Assembly (NCBI RefSeq): GCF_907163135.1
Contig: NZ_CAJQUA010000001.1
Span: 573,001-637,000, forward strand
Direction: 5' to 3'
Origin: Brachymonas denitrificans
GTDB lineage: Bacteria > Pseudomonadota > Gammaproteobacteria > Burkholderiales > Burkholderiaceae_C
DNA length: 64,000 nt
The notes under the pieces were generated by a model. It worked only from the letters and a program-made list of their open reading frames with translations. It was not told the DNA's origin and ran no database searches. Below are positions 18,654 through 30,316 of the stretch, one piece after another (positions within the stretch are counted from its first letter, which is position 1; each line of letters starts with the position of its first letter). A program made the translations under genes and the position numbers.

Positions 18654-20387
18654 TCAGGCCGCCGGGCTGGCGGCGGTAGCCGGCGCGGGCCCGTTGTCTG
18701 CACCGGGCGGCAGCAGGGCCAGGCCGGCAGCCAGTGCGGCGCGCAGGTCGGGTTCCTGCCTGACGCCGGGATGATCCAGCAGCCGGGCGCGGCGCGCCAT
18801 GTCCAGCGGCTGCTCGATCACGCCGCACAGGATCAGCGTGATGTTGCGCTTCTGGCAGGCGCGCGCCAGATGCTGCATTTCTTCCGCGCCCGAGGAATCC
18901 AGGTAGATCACGTTCTTCAGATCGACGATGGCCACATGCCGTGGCAGGTGGTCCTCGATGTCCTCGATGAGCTTGACGGCGCCGAAGAACAGGGCGCCAT
19001 ACAGCCGCCAGACACGCAGATCGCTGTCGTTCCACTGGGGGGCACCACTGACGGCGGCGGGCGGCACCAGCGGTTCGGAGCGCGACAGGCTGGAGATGCG
19101 GTAGATGAAGGTCAGGCAGGCGGCGACCAGACCCACCTCCACCGCCACGGTCAGGTCGAACACCACGGTGAGGAAGAATACCGCCAGCAGCGTCAGCCGG
19201 TAGGGCATGCGGTAGCTGCGCAGGCGCGCAAATTCGCGCCATTCGCCCATGTTCCAGGCCACGAACATCAGCACGGCGGCCAGGGTAGGCAGCGGCACCA
19301 GCGCCGCCAGCGGGGCGGCCACCAGCACGATCAGCAGCAGCACCAGCGCGTGCACCATGCCGGCGATCGGGCTGCTGGCTCCGCTCTTGACGTTGGTCAC
19401 GGTGCGGGCAATGGTGCCGGTGGCCGGCATGCCGCCGAAGAAGGGCGTGATGAAGTTGGCCGTGCCCTGCGCCATCAATTCCTGGTTCGGGTCGTGCCGT
19501 TCATCCACCATGCCGTCGGCCACGCGCGCGCACAGCAATGATTCGATGGCACCCAGGATGGCCAGCGTCAGGGCGGGAATGAACAGGAAACGGGCGGTTT
19601 CCCAGTTCAGCTCGGGCAGGGCAAAGGCCGGCAACTCGGCCGGAATACCGCCGAAGCGGCTGCCGATGGTTTCCACCGGCAGGTTCAGGGTAGTCACGGC
19701 AATACTGCCGAGGATCAGGGCCACGATGGAGCCGGGGATGATGGTGAGCTTGCCGTGCACCAGCGGCGTGCGGGGGCCGAGTGCCGGAAGAAAATGCTGC
19801 CAGACGATGATGGTGAGCAGCGAGCCGACGGAAACCGCCAGCGCGTAGGGGTTGAAAGTGGACTGGTAGGCCCACAGGGTGGAGAGCATGCCGAAGAAGT
19901 CGGCAGGCAGCTTCGGAATGCTCAGGCCCAGAAAGTCCTTGAGCTGCGACAGGCCGATCAGCACCGCGATGCCGTTGGTGAAGCCGATCACCACCGCGAC
20001 CGGAATGAAGCGTACCAGCGTGCCCATGCGGAACAGGCCCATCAGGAACAGCAGCACGCCGGACATGGCGGTGGCGATGATCAGGCTGGGAACGCCGTAG
20101 CGCTCCACGATGCCGTAGACGATGACGATGAAGGCGCCTGCCGGCCCGCCGATCTGTACCTTGCTGCCGCCGAACAGCGCAATCAGGAAGCCGGCGATGA
20201 TGGCCGTGAAAATCCCCGTCTGCGGAGTCAGCCCGCTGGCGATGGCAAAGGCCATGGCCAGCGGCAGTGCCACCACCCCGACCGTGAGGCCGGCGGTGAC
20301 GTCCTTGATGAAGCGTTCCCGGTTGTAGCCTCGCATCGATTGCAGGATGCTCGGCTTGAACATCAGGATGGAATCTGGCAACTGCAT
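18654..20387 (-). CDS. SulP family anion transporter with STAS domain
   Basis: A 577-residue membrane carrier. About ten to twelve hydrophobic helices start with DVTAGLTVGVVALPLAMAFA, the SulP signature, and the cytoplasmic STAS domain occupies about 435-550 (HVAIVDLKNVIYLDSSGAEE). Substrate may be sulfate, bicarbonate or a dicarboxylate; no neighbouring gene settles it. Ribosome site GGAG lies 6 nt before the ATG. The last 25 residues are Pro/Ala-rich. Confidence 0.92.
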   Translation of the reverse strand: MQLPDSILMFKPSILQSMRGYNRERFIKDVTAGLTVGVVALPLAMAFAIASGLTPQTGIFTAIIAGFLIALFGGSKVQIGGPAGAFIVIVYGIVERYGVPSLIIATAMSGVLLFLMGLFRMGTLVRFIPVAVVIGFTNGIAVLIGLSQLKDFLGLSIPKLPADFFGMLSTLWAYQSTFNPYALAVSVGSLLTIIVWQHFLPALGPRTPLVHGKLTIIPGSIVALILGSIAVTTLNLPVETIGSRFGGIPAELPAFALPELNWETARFLFIPALTLAILGAIESLLCARVADGMVDERHDPNQELMAQGTANFITPFFGGMPATGTIARTVTNVKSGASSPIAGMVHALVLLLIVLVAAPLAALVPLPTLAAVLMFVAWNMGEWREFARLRSYRMPYRLTLLAVFFLTVVFDLTVAVEVGLVAACLTFIYRISSLSRSEPLVPPAAVSGAPQWNDSDLRVWRLYGALFFGAVKLIEDIEDHLPRHVAIVDLKNVIYLDSSGAEEMQHLARACQKRNITLILCGVIEQPLDMARRARLLDHPGVRQEPDLRAALAAGLALLPPGADNGPAPATAASPAA

Positions 20388-20438
20388 GGGAACTCCGGCG
20401 GTGAATGGGGAACGGCTACATCAGGGATCTGTGCTGGT

Positions 20439-22595
20439 TCAGTGTATGCGCATGCCGGGCTGGGCACCCGGGAAGGGCTCCAGCACGTAGATGCCCGGCT
20501 GTGCTGCTTCGTCCGCGTGGCTGGCGGCCAGCACCATGCCTTCGCTCAGGCCGAACTTCATCTTGCGCGGCGCCAGATTGGCAACCAGCACGGTGAGCTT
20601 GCCGACCAGCTGCTCGGGCTGGTACATGCTGGCGATGCCGCTGAACACGTTGCGTGTCTTCGGCTGGCCGGCTTCGTCCTTTTCGCCGGCATCCAGCGTG
20701 AGCTGCAGCAGCTTGGTGGACCCTTCCACGGCTTTGCATTCCAGGATCTTGGCGATACGCAGGTCGACCTTGGCGAAGTCGTCGATGGTAATGGTGGGCG
20801 CCAGCGCTTCGCCGCCGGGGGCGTTGGGGTTGACCGGGGCTGCCAGTGCCTGCGGCTTCTTGGCAGCCTTCTTTTCCGGCTCCTTGGCAGGGGCGGCGTC
20901 GGCCGGCGGGGCGAACAGGGCGTCGAGTTGCTTCACGTCCACGCGCTGCATCAGGTGCTTGAATTCGTCCATCTGGTGGCCGGCGCCCAGCGCCTTGCGC
21001 GCGTCGGCAAAGTTCTCCGGCGGCACGATCAGCAGGTTGGCGACTTCGGCCGCCAGGCGTGGCAGGATGGGCTTGAGGTAGATGGTCAGCACGCGGAAGG
21101 CCTCGATGCACAGCGTGCACACCTCGTGCAGGCGCTGCTCCTGGCCTTGCTGCTTGGCCAGTTCCCAGGGCTTGTGCTGGTCGACATAGACGTTGACCTT
21201 GTCGGCCAGTGCCATGATCTCGCGCACGGCGCGGGCGTAGTCACGGGTTTCGTACAGCTTGGCGATGTCGTCGCCGGCCTGCTGCAGTTCGGCCAGCAGG
21301 GTGGTGCCCTGGGCATCCAGGGTGCCCAGCTTGCCCTCGAAGCGCTTGGTGAGGAAGCCGGCAGAACGCGAGGCGATGTTGACGAACTTGCCGATCAGGT
21401 CGCTGTTGACGCGCGCCATGAAGTCGTCGGCGTTGAAATCGATGTCCTCGTTGCGGCCATTGAGTTTGGCGGCCAGGTAGTAGCGCAGCCACTCGGGGTT
21501 CATCTTCAGGCTCAGGTACTTGAGCGGATCCAGGCCGGTGCCGCGGCTCTTGCTCATTTTCTCGCCGTTGTTCACGGTCAGGAAGCCGTGCACGAAGATG
21601 CCGTTGGGCGTCTTGCGGCCGCTGAAGTGCAGCATGGCGGGCCAGAACAGCGTGTGGAAGGTGATGATGTCCTTGCCGATGAAGTGGTACTGCTCCAGCT
21701 CCGGGTTGGCGAAATAGGCGTCGTAGTCCTGGCCACGCAGCTTGAGCAGGTTCTTCAGGCTGGCGAGGTAGCCGATGGGGGCATCGAGCCAGACGTAGAA
21801 GTATTTGCCCGGGGCATCCGGAATCTCGATGCCGAAATAGGGCGCATCGCGCGAGATGTCCCAGTCGCCGAGCTGGGGCTGGTCGCCACTGCTGCCGTCG
21901 GAGGCGGGCTGGAACCATTCCTTGATCTTGTTCAGCACTTCGGGCTGCACATGCGGCACGCCCGGGGTGCTCTCGCCGGCCGTCCACTGCTTGAGGAATT
22001 CGACCGCACGCGGGTCGGACAGCTTGAAGAAGAAGTGCTCGCTGTTGCGCAGCACCGGCGTGGCGCCGCTCAGGGCGGAGAAGGGATTCTTGAGTTCAGT
22101 AGGGCTGTAGACGGCGCCGCAGTTCTCGCAGTTGTCGCCGTACTGGTCCTTGGCGCCGCACTTGGGGCACTCGCCCTTGATGAAGCGGTCGGGCAGGAAC
22201 ATGCCCTTGTCGGGGTCGTAGAACTGCTCGATGGTGCGGCTCTCGATCAGGCCGGCTTTCTTCAGGCCGAGGTAGATGGATTGCGCAAGTTCGGTGTTTT
22301 CCGGGCTGTCGGTGCTGTACCAGTGGTCGTGGCTGATGTGGAAGCCTTCCAGGTACTGCTTGCGGCCGGCGGCGATGTCGGCGACGAACTGCTGCGGCGT
22401 CTTGCCGGCCTTTTCGGCGGCGATCATGATGGGTGCGCCGTGCGCGTCGTCGGCGCCGACGAAGTTCACCTCGTGGCCCTGCATGCGCTGGAAACGCACC
22501 CAGATGTCGGCCTGGATGTACTCCATGATGTGGCCGATGTGGAAGGTGCCGTTGGCATAGGGCAGGGCAGTGGTGACGAACAGTTGGCGCGACAT
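20439..22595 (-). CDS. metG: Methionine--tRNA ligase with C-terminal tRNA-binding domain
   Basis: Charges initiator and elongator tRNA-Met; 718 residues. Class I HIGH motif in [14 protein letters not shown], Zn-binding Cys pairs CPKCGA and NCENCGA, KMSKS motif in [10 protein letters not shown]. After an Ala/Lys-rich linker (about 575-615) comes a Trbp111-type tRNA-binding dimerisation domain ([20 protein letters not shown]). The ATG at 22595 begins [16 protein letters not shown], the conserved N-terminus. Divergent from apbC, as in many proteobacteria. Confidence 0.97.
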   Translation of the reverse strand: MSRQLFVTTALPYANGTFHIGHIMEYIQADIWVRFQRMQGHEVNFVGADDAHGAPIMIAAEKAGKTPQQFVADIAAGRKQYLEGFHISHDHWYSTDSPENTELAQSIYLGLKKAGLIESRTIEQFYDPDKGMFLPDRFIKGECPKCGAKDQYGDNCENCGAVYSPTELKNPFSALSGATPVLRNSEHFFFKLSDPRAVEFLKQWTAGESTPGVPHVQPEVLNKIKEWFQPASDGSSGDQPQLGDWDISRDAPYFGIEIPDAPGKYFYVWLDAPIGYLASLKNLLKLRGQDYDAYFANPELEQYHFIGKDIITFHTLFWPAMLHFSGRKTPNGIFVHGFLTVNNGEKMSKSRGTGLDPLKYLSLKMNPEWLRYYLAAKLNGRNEDIDFNADDFMARVNSDLIGKFVNIASRSAGFLTKRFEGKLGTLDAQGTTLLAELQQAGDDIAKLYETRDYARAVREIMALADKVNVYVDQHKPWELAKQQGQEQRLHEVCTLCIEAFRVLTIYLKPILPRLAAEVANLLIVPPENFADARKALGAGHQMDEFKHLMQRVDVKQLDALFAPPADAAPAKEPEKKAAKKPQALAAPVNPNAPGGEALAPTITIDDFAKVDLRIAKILECKAVEGSTKLLQLTLDAGEKDEAGQPKTRNVFSGIASMYQPEQLVGKLTVLVANLAPRKMKFGLSEGMVLAASHADEAAQPGIYVLEPFPGAQPGMRIH

Positions 22596-22871
22596 GGTGC
22601 GGATGATGATAAAGGCAGAAAGCCGGCACGCAGCAGGTGCAGGCAGTGTAGACAAACATCCCATTTTACGGGAGCGGGCTTACACGGTGCCGCAGGTGCG
22701 GCGTTCGGCATCTAATCCGCTTGCGCCGTAAGGGTGGCGGCTTTGGCTACACTGACGGGCATTGTCCGATGTGCGCGGCGACCCAGCACACACGGGCGTG
22801 GACAGACCGATGCCCATCGCAAGCAGTCGGGCCGCCCTCACAGACCAGTTTTTTCAGACAGATCACATTCC

Positions 22872-23972
22872 ATGACTATTCCCGCAGAACTCCTCCAGGC
22901 CCTGGCCGCTGTCACCGACGAAACCGGCGCTCCGCTCGTGAATGACAAGTCCATCAAGGATCTGGTCTGGACTGGCAATCGTCTCGCTTTCACGCTCGAG
23001 ATGGGCTATCCGGCAGCCAGCCGCCATCCGGCGATCCGCGAGGCGCTGCAACAGGCAACGCGGACACTGCCCGGCGTGGAGCAGGTCGACGTGGAGATCA
23101 CGACCAAGGTGGTGCCGCATGCGGTGCAATCCGGCATCCAGCTGATCAAGGGCGTGAAGAACGTGGTGGCTGTGGCTTCCGGCAAGGGCGGCGTGGGCAA
23201 GAGCACCACCTCGGCCAATCTGGCGCTGGCGCTGGCCGCCGAAGGCGCAAAGGTCGGCCTGCTGGACGCAGATATCTATGGCCCCAGCATGCCGATGATG
23301 CTGGGCGTGCAGGGCAAGCCCGAAAGCCTGGATGGCAAGTCGATGGAGCCGATGGTTGGCCACGGCGTGCGCGTGATGTCGATCGGCTTCCTGATCGACG
23401 CCGACCAGGCCATGATCTGGCGCGGGCCCATGGCATCGCAGGCGCTGGACCAGTTGCTGCACCAGACGCACTGGGGCACGGCTCCCGATGACGAACTCGA
23501 CTATCTGGTGGTGGACATGCCGCCCGGCACCGGAGACATCCAGCTCTCGCTAAGCCAGCGCGTGCCGGTGACGGGCGCCGTGATGGTGACCACGCCGCAG
23601 GACATTGCCCTGCTGGACGTGAAGAAGGGCATCAACATGTTCCAGAAGGTCGGCGTGCCGATTCTGGGCGTGGTGGAAAACATGGCCGTGCATGTGTGCA
23701 GCAACTGCGGGCACCTGGAGCACATCTTCGGCCACGAAGGCGGCAAGCGTCTGGCCGAGGCGCAGGGGCTGCCCTATCTGGGCGCGCTGCCGCTGTCGCT
23801 CCGCATCCGCGAGCAGGCCGACAGCGGGGCGCCCACCGTGGTGTCCGACCCGGACAGCCAGGCCGCGCAGACCTATCGCGAGATTGCGCGCAAGGTGGCG
23901 GCCAGCATCGCGGCGAAGGGGCGTGACTATACGCACAAATTCCCCACGATCAAGGTGTCGCACGGAACCTGA
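22872..23972 (+). CDS. apbC: Iron-sulfur cluster carrier protein ApbC/Mrp
   Basis: A 366-residue P-loop ATPase that carries Fe-S clusters to apoproteins. N-terminal DUF59/FSCA domain (about 1-85), deviant Walker A ASGKGGVGKST, switch segment VVDMPPGTGDIQLSLSQ, and the Fe-S binding CxxC in VHVCSNCGHLEHIFG. The ATG at 22872 starts MTIPAELLQAL. Location opposite metG repeats the E. coli mrp-metG pairing. Confidence 0.95.
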   Translation: MTIPAELLQALAAVTDETGAPLVNDKSIKDLVWTGNRLAFTLEMGYPAASRHPAIREALQQATRTLPGVEQVDVEITTKVVPHAVQSGIQLIKGVKNVVAVASGKGGVGKSTTSANLALALAAEGAKVGLLDADIYGPSMPMMLGVQGKPESLDGKSMEPMVGHGVRVMSIGFLIDADQAMIWRGPMASQALDQLLHQTHWGTAPDDELDYLVVDMPPGTGDIQLSLSQRVPVTGAVMVTTPQDIALLDVKKGINMFQKVGVPILGVVENMAVHVCSNCGHLEHIFGHEGGKRLAEAQGLPYLGALPLSLRIREQADSGAPTVVSDPDSQAAQTYREIARKVAASIAAKGRDYTHKFPTIKVSHGT

Positions 23973-24023
23973 TCTGTCAGCTTGCGTGCAGGCATGGGCC
24001 GCAAAAGTTACAATGAACGGTTC

Positions 24024-24967
<944 letters not shown>

Positions 24968-24971
<4 letters not shown>

Positions 24972-25792
24972 CGCAGTCTCCCCCTTCCGTGAACCTGCAG
25001 CCCGGATTCCAGGGTCTGCAGGCCGTTCCCGCCGCCAACGACGGGTGGCAGATGCTGCTGCGCAAGGAAATCCTGCGTTTCTGGCGCGTGGCCTTCCAGA
25101 CCATTGCCGCGCCGGTGCTGACTGCCGTGCTGTACCTGATGATCTTCGGCCATGTGCTGAGCGACCGCGTGCAGGTCTATCCGGGCGTCAGCTATGTCGC
25201 CTTCCTGGCGCCGGGCCTGGTGATGATGAGCGTGCTGCAGAACGCCTTCGCCAACAGCGCCTCCAGCCTGGTGCAGAGCAAGATCATGGGCAACCTGGTG
25301 TTCGTTCTGCTGACGCCGCTGGGGGGGCGCCACTGGTTCATTGCCTATGTGGGCGCTGCCATCGCGCGCGGCCTGCTGGTGGGGCTGGGTGTGTATCTGA
25401 TCACGCTGTTCTATGCGCCGCCGCAGGCGGCCTATCCGCTGTGGATTCTGGCGTTTGCGCTGCTGGGCGCCGGCCTGATGGGTGCGCTCGGCATGCTGGC
25501 CGGCCTGTGGGCCGACAAGTTCGACCAGATGGCCACCTTCCAGAACTTCATCGTCATGCCGATGACCTTTCTCGCCGGCGTGTTCTACTCCATCCATTCG
25601 CTGCCCGGCATCTGGCAGACGCTGAGCCATTTCAACCCGTTCTTCTACATGATCGACGGCTTCCGCTATGGCTTCTTCGGCGTCAGCGATGTCTCGCCCT
25701 GGCTCAGCCTGGGCGTGGCCGGAGGCAGCTTCGTGCTGGTTTCCGCGCTGGTGCTGTACCTGCTCAAGACCGGCTACAAGCTGCGTAGCTGA
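24968..25792 (+). CDS. ABC-2 type transporter permease
   Basis: A 274-residue inner-membrane permease with about six hydrophobic helices and the ABC-2 family patterns VLTAVLYLMIFGHVLSDR, APGLVMMSVLQNAFANSASS and MTFLAGVFYSIHSLPG. Start overlaps the stop of the ATPase gene, so translation is coupled. Forms a homodimer with two copies of the preceding ATPase in related systems. Confidence 0.92.
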
Positions 25793-25819
25793 TACTTCAC
25801 GATTGTTTCCAGGATTTTC

Positions 25820-26062
25820 ATGACTGCCGACGAACTGCGCTCCCTCATCACGGCCGGGCTGCCGTGCGAACATATCACCATGGAAGGCGATGGCCGCCAC
25901 TGGTTCGCGACCATCGTGTCGCCGGCCTTCGAGGGCAAGCGCCTGATCCAGCGCCACCAGCTGGTGTATGCCACGCTGGGCAACCGCATGCAGACGGACG
26001 AGGTGCACGCCCTGTCCATGAAGACCTTCACGCCGGCCGAGTGGGCCGCTGCGCAGGACTGA
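25820..26062 (+). CDS. BolA/IbaG family protein
   Basis: An 80-residue BolA-fold protein with the family helix-strand region SPAFEGKRLIQRHQLVYATLG and the C-terminal VHALSMKTFTPAEW. BolA-like proteins pair with monothiol glutaredoxins to bind [2Fe-2S] clusters. Position immediately before murA matches E. coli ibaG (yrbA)-murA, so this is probably the IbaG type rather than BolA. Confidence 0.9.
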   Translation: MTADELRSLITAGLPCEHITMEGDGRHWFATIVSPAFEGKRLIQRHQLVYATLGNRMQTDEVHALSMKTFTPAEWAAAQD

Positions 26063-26113
26063 GCGCGCATCCTCCGAACAAGCAACAAGATTCCCTGAAA
26101 GAAGATCCAGACC

Positions 26114-27394
26114 ATGGACAAACTCCTGATCCGCGGCGGCAAGCGCCTGCACGGCGAAATCGCCATCTCCGGTGCCAAGAACGCGGCGCTGCCCGAAATG
26201 TGTGCTGCGCTGCTGACGGCCGATCCGGTCAAGCTGACCAATGTGCCGCGCCTGCGCGACGTGAGCACCATGCGCAAGCTGCTCGAGAACATGGGCGTGG
26301 CGATCGAACTGCATGGCGAGCGCGGCGGCATCACCTTCGAAGCGCGTGATCCCGTCAATCCCGAGGCACCGTACGAACTGGTGAAGACCATGCGCGCTTC
26401 CGTGCTGGCGCTCGGCCCTCTGCTCGCGCGCACCGGACGTGCCAAGGTCTCGCTGCCGGGCGGCTGCGCGATCGGCGCGCGTCCCGTCGAGCAGCACATC
26501 AAGGGCCTGCAGGCCATGGGTGCCATCATCGACGTGGAGCATGGCTACATGGTGGCGCGCCTGCCCGAAGGCCGCACGCGCCTGAAGGGCGCCCGCATCA
26601 CCACCGACATGATCACCGTGACCGGCACCGAGAACTTCCTGATGGCCGCCACGCTGGCCGAGGGCACCACCATCCTCGAGAATGCAGCGCAGGAGCCTGA
26701 GATTCCCGATCTGGCCGAGATGCTGATCAAGATGGGCGCGAAGATCACGGGCCACGGCACCAGCCGTATCGTGATCGAGGGTGTGGAAAAGCTGCACGGC
26801 TGCGAGCATGCCGTGGTGGCGGATCGCATCGAATGCGGCACCTTTCTGTGCGCCGTGGCGGCCACGGGCGGTGATGTGCTGCTGCGCAACGGCCGCGGCG
26901 ACCATCTGGACGCCGTGATCGACAAGCTGTGCGATGCCGGCGCCGATATCACCAAGGAAGAGGGCGGCCTGCGCGTGCGTGCCGCCGGCCCGGCCTGGAA
27001 CCACCTCAAGGCCCAGAGTTTCCGCACCACCGAATACCCCGGTTTCCCGACCGACATGCAGGCCCAGTTCATGGCGCTCAACGCCATCAGCCAGGGCAGC
27101 AGCATGGTGACCGAGACGATTTTCGAAAACCGTTTCATGCACGTCAGCGAATTGTCACGCCTGGGTGCCAATATCCAGATCGAAGGCAAGAACGCGATGG
27201 TGGAAGGCGTGAACAAGCTGTCGGGCGCCACCGTAATGGCGACCGACCTGCGCGCCTCTGCCGGCCTGGTGATTGCCGGTCTGGTGGCCGAGGGCGAGAC
27301 CATCGTGGATCGCATCTACCACCTGGATCGCGGCTACGACCAGATGGAAGTGAAACTGCGCGCGCTGGGCGCCGACATCGAGCGCGTTGCCTGA
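26114..27394 (+). CDS. murA: UDP-N-acetylglucosamine 1-carboxyvinyltransferase
   Basis: First committed step of peptidoglycan synthesis: transfers enolpyruvate from PEP to UDP-GlcNAc. 426 residues. The fosfomycin-target Cys118 is present in [12 protein letters not shown], so no natural Asp replacement. N-terminal Lys-Asn pair in [10 protein letters not shown] and the catalytic Asp in [14 protein letters not shown] are visible. Precedes hisG by 25 bp in the conserved ibaG-murA-hisG order. Confidence 0.97.
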   Translation: MDKLLIRGGKRLHGEIAISGAKNAALPEMCAALLTADPVKLTNVPRLRDVSTMRKLLENMGVAIELHGERGGITFEARDPVNPEAPYELVKTMRASVLALGPLLARTGRAKVSLPGGCAIGARPVEQHIKGLQAMGAIIDVEHGYMVARLPEGRTRLKGARITTDMITVTGTENFLMAATLAEGTTILENAAQEPEIPDLAEMLIKMGAKITGHGTSRIVIEGVEKLHGCEHAVVADRIECGTFLCAVAATGGDVLLRNGRGDHLDAVIDKLCDAGADITKEEGGLRVRAAGPAWNHLKAQSFRTTEYPGFPTDMQAQFMALNAISQGSSMVTETIFENRFMHVSELSRLGANIQIEGKNAMVEGVNKLSGATVMATDLRASAGLVIAGLVAEGETIVDRIYHLDRGYDQMEVKLRALGADIERVA

Positions 27395-27419
27395 GCGCGG
27401 CATCCAACGGATTTTTCCC

Positions 27420-28085
27420 ATGATTACCCTGGCCCTGTCCAAAGGACGCATCTTTGACGAAACCCTGCCGCTGCTGGCGGCGGCCGAAATCGAGGTGCTC
27501 GAGAACCCCGAGAAATCGCGCAAGCTGATCCTGCCCACCAACAAGCCGGATGTGCGCGTGGTGCTGGTGCGCGCCACCGATGTGCCCACCTACGTTCAAT
27601 ATGGCGGCGCCGACATCGGCGTGGTCGGCAAGGACACCCTGATCGAGCACTGCGCCGAGTGGGGCGAAACCAGCCTGTACCAGCCGCTGGACCTGCAGAT
27701 CGCGCGCTGCCGCATGAGCGTGGCCGTGCCGGCCGACTTCGACTACGCCGGCAAGGTGCGCCAGGGCGCGCGCCTGCGTGTGGCGACCAAGTACGTCAAC
27801 ATCGCGCGCGAGTTCTTTGCCGCCAAGGGCGTGCACGTGGACATCATCAAGCTCTACGGCAGCATGGAGCTGGCGCCGCTGACCGGCATGGCCGACGCCA
27901 TCGTCGATCTGGTCAGCACCGGCGGCACGCTCAAGGCCAACAACCTGGTGGAAGTCGAGCACATCATGCCGATCAGCTCGCGCCTGGTGGTGAACCAGGC
28001 CGCGCTCAAGCTCAAGCAGCAGCCGATCCGCCACCTGATCGATACCTTTGCCAAGGCCGTGAAAAAGCCGGAAGTTGTAGACTGA
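27420..28085 (+). CDS. hisG: ATP phosphoribosyltransferase, short form
   Basis: First step of histidine synthesis, joining ATP and PRPP. At 221 residues it lacks the C-terminal regulatory domain, so it is the HisG_S type that needs HisZ for activity and feedback control; hisZ is not in this window. Signature [18 protein letters not shown] and the PRPP loop [17 protein letters not shown] are present. The ATG at 27420 begins the conserved part. Followed by hisD 4 bp later. Confidence 0.96.
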   Translation: MITLALSKGRIFDETLPLLAAAEIEVLENPEKSRKLILPTNKPDVRVVLVRATDVPTYVQYGGADIGVVGKDTLIEHCAEWGETSLYQPLDLQIARCRMSVAVPADFDYAGKVRQGARLRVATKYVNIAREFFAAKGVHVDIIKLYGSMELAPLTGMADAIVDLVSTGGTLKANNLVEVEHIMPISSRLVVNQAALKLKQQPIRHLIDTFAKAVKKPEVVD

Positions 28086-28089
28086 ACGC

Positions 28090-29412
28090 ATGAGCACCCT
28101 GCAAGCCAAACCCCTTCGCCTGTCCACCTCCCAGCCTGACTTCGAGGCCGCCTTTCTGGCGCGCCTGCACTGGAGCGCCGACACCGATGCCGCCATCGAG
28201 CAGCGCGTGGCCGATATCCTGGCTGACGTGCAGCAGCGTGGCGACGCCGCCGTGCTCGAGTACACGGCGCGCTTCGACGGCCTGCAGGCAACCGGCATGG
28301 CCGAGCTGGAGCTGAAGCAGGACGAACTCAAAGCCGCTTTCGACAGCCTGCCGGACGTGCAGAAGCAGGCATTGCAGGCCGCAGCGGCGCGTGTGCGCAC
28401 GTACCACGAGGCCCAGAAGCGCGCCAGCGGCCAGAGCTGGACCTACCGCGATGCCGACGGCACGCTGCTAGGCCAGAAAGTGACCCCGCTCGACCGCGTG
28501 GGCATCTATGTCCCGGGGGGCAAGGCGGCCTATCCGTCCTCCGTGCTGATGAACGCCATTCCGGCGCATGTGGCGGGCGTGGAAGACATCATCATGGTGG
28601 TTCCGACGCCGCGCGGCGAGCGCAATGCGCTGGTGCTGGCGGCTGCCTATGTGGCGGGCGTGTCGCGCGCCTTCACCATTGGCGGCGCGCAGGCCGTGGC
28701 AGCGCTGGCCTATGGCACGGCGACCGTCCCCAAGGTGGACAAGGTGACCGGCCCCGGCAACGCCTACGTGGCCAGTGCCAAGCGCCGCGTGTTCGGTACC
28801 GTGGGCATCGACATGATTGCCGGCCCGAGCGAAATCCTGGTGCTGGCCGATGGCAGCACGCCGGCCGAATGGGTGGCGATGGACCTGTTCAGCCAGGCCG
28901 AGCATGACGAACTGGCGCAGTCCATCCTGCTGTGCCCGGATGCGGCCTATATCGACGCGGTGCAGGCTGCTATCGACAGGCTGCTGCCCGAAATGCCACG
29001 CGCCGACATCATTGCCACGAGTCTGAACGGCCGCGGTGCGCTGATCCAGACCGCCAGCATGGAAGAAGCCTGCGCCATCAGCAACCGCATCGCGCCTGAA
29101 CACCTGGAGGTGAGCAGCCGCGAGCCGCATCGCTGGGAGCCGCTGCTCAAGCACGCGGGCGCCATTTTCCTTGGGGCTTATACCAGCGAGAGCCTGGGCG
29201 ATTACTGTGCCGGCCCCAACCACGTGTTGCCGACCAGCGGCACGGCCCGTTTCAGTTCACCGCTGGGCGTGTACGACTTCCAGAAGCGCAGCAGCATCAT
29301 CGAGGTGAGCGAGCAGGGTGCGCAGGAGCTGGGACGCATTGCCAGCGTGCTGGCACATGGCGAGGGCCTGCAGGGTCACGCGCGTGCGGCGGAGATGCGC
29401 TTGAGGGATTGA
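28090..29412 (+). CDS. hisD: Histidinol dehydrogenase
   Basis: Last two oxidation steps of histidine synthesis, Zn- and NAD-dependent; 440 residues. [38 protein letters not shown] and the Zn/catalytic region [12 protein letters not shown] are intact. The gene runs straight from hisG, and the his cluster on this strand then stops: a bidirectional terminator follows and the next genes are on the other strand. Confidence 0.96.
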   Translation: MSTLQAKPLRLSTSQPDFEAAFLARLHWSADTDAAIEQRVADILADVQQRGDAAVLEYTARFDGLQATGMAELELKQDELKAAFDSLPDVQKQALQAAAARVRTYHEAQKRASGQSWTYRDADGTLLGQKVTPLDRVGIYVPGGKAAYPSSVLMNAIPAHVAGVEDIIMVVPTPRGERNALVLAAAYVAGVSRAFTIGGAQAVAALAYGTATVPKVDKVTGPGNAYVASAKRRVFGTVGIDMIAGPSEILVLADGSTPAEWVAMDLFSQAEHDELAQSILLCPDAAYIDAVQAAIDRLLPEMPRADIIATSLNGRGALIQTASMEEACAISNRIAPEHLEVSSREPHRWEPLLKHAGAIFLGAYTSESLGDYCAGPNHVLPTSGTARFSSPLGVYDFQKRSSIIEVSEQGAQELGRIASVLAHGEGLQGHARAAEMRLRD

Positions 29413-29516
29413 GCGCCGGCTGAATGCAGAATGCAGCGAGCGCGGACAGCAGGGGGCACGGAACAAGTTGCGGCATGCGTTGCGCAACGTACAAGGCGAG
29501 CAGCAACCCAAGGCTC

Positions 29517-29552
29517 AAAAGACAATGACCGGCCAGCCGGTCATTGTCTTTT
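29517..29552 (+). terminator. Strong bidirectional terminator between hisD and sodC
   Basis: Near-ideal inverted repeat: AAAAGACAATGACCGGC paired with GCCGGTCATTGTCTTTT around a 2-nt centre. T runs on both strands let it serve hisD (plus) and sodC (minus). The stretch 29413-29516 before it holds no gene. Confidence 0.9.
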
Positions 29553-29599
29553 TGGATGGAAATCGGGGGCCAGTCCGGTTCCGGGTTGGCCTCCGGCTA

Positions 29600-30157
29600 T
29601 CAGTTGGAGGTCACGATACCGCAGGCAATGCGCGCACCGGCGTTGCCGGCCGGCTGGGCCGTCACGTCGTCATCCTTCTCGTGCACGATCACGGCCTTGC
29701 CGATGATGCTGTTGGGGCCGCTCAGTGCCAGGCTGGTGCTGGTGATGTCGACGGCGGCTTCACCCTTGGAGTCGGCGTACAGCGGGGGCATGTCGCCCAC
29801 GTGGTGTTCGCCCACGCCGTGCGCGCCATGCGGCTTGCCGGTGGGGTTGAAGTGGCCGCCAGCCGCGTTGCCCTTGTCGGCACAGGAGCCGTTCTCATGC
29901 ACGTGGAAGCCATGCCAGGTTTTGGGCGGCAGGCCCTTGATGGTGCCGCTGACCACGACGTTGCCGTCGCGCTGGACGAACTTGATGTCGCCCTTGACGG
30001 TGCCGTTGGCCTCGGTGGGGGCAAGCTGCGCAGTGATGCCGGAAGGCTTCTTCTCGGCGGGCTTGGCGGCCGGCTTGCTGGCGGTGCTGGAGGCGCAGCC
30101 GGCGAGGGCGGCGACCAGCAGCAGGGACAGGGCGGGGGCAATCACGGATTTGGACAT
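29600..30157 (-). CDS. sodC: Superoxide dismutase [Cu-Zn], lipoprotein form
   Basis: Dismutates superoxide in the periplasm. 185 residues: signal peptide with lipobox LAGC, an Ala/Lys-rich linker, then the SOD fold with Cu/Zn ligands in GFHVHENGSC, GGHFNP, and GEHHVGDMPPLY, the Asp ligand region, and the final Cys in ARIACGIV for the disulfide. The lipid anchor is likely in the outer membrane. It sits on the opposite strand inside the his cluster, next to hisC, which is unusual. Confidence 0.95.
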   Translation of the reverse strand: MSKSVIAPALSLLLVAALAGCASSTASKPAAKPAEKKPSGITAQLAPTEANGTVKGDIKFVQRDGNVVVSGTIKGLPPKTWHGFHVHENGSCADKGNAAGGHFNPTGKPHGAHGVGEHHVGDMPPLYADSKGEAAVDITSTSLALSGPNSIIGKAVIVHEKDDDVTAQPAGNAGARIACGIVTSN

Positions 30158-30289
30158 TCTGGGTTTCCCTTGGGTTGTGTTGACGGAACTGGCTTCAGGC
30201 CCGGGCCCTGCCTGTCCGGGTCAGCAAAACCCCTCCGGATGCACGCTGGCGGCCTGATGGCAGGCCAATATAGCAGGCGATCATGACAG

Positions 30290-30302
30290 GATTATCATAA
30301 TC
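30290..30302. promoter_or_regulatory. 13-bp perfect palindrome upstream of sodC
   Basis: GATTATCATAATC is a perfect 6-1-6 inverted repeat lying between the end of hisC and the start of sodC, about 135 bp upstream of the sodC ATG. It may be an operator for a dimeric metal- or stress-responsive regulator. It resembles but does not match a Fur core (arms are in the opposite order). Evidence is the symmetry and position only. Confidence 0.4.
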
Positions 30303-30316
30303 GCCCGTCCCCCGAA

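Noticed and set aside
19755..22715. 986-codon open frame on the plus strand opposite the SulP gene and metG
   Set aside because: Shadow of metG and SulP; low-complexity composition and no domains. The same explanation covers long antisense frames opposite thiC (59020-61515), clpB (41682-44096) and murA (24815-27142).
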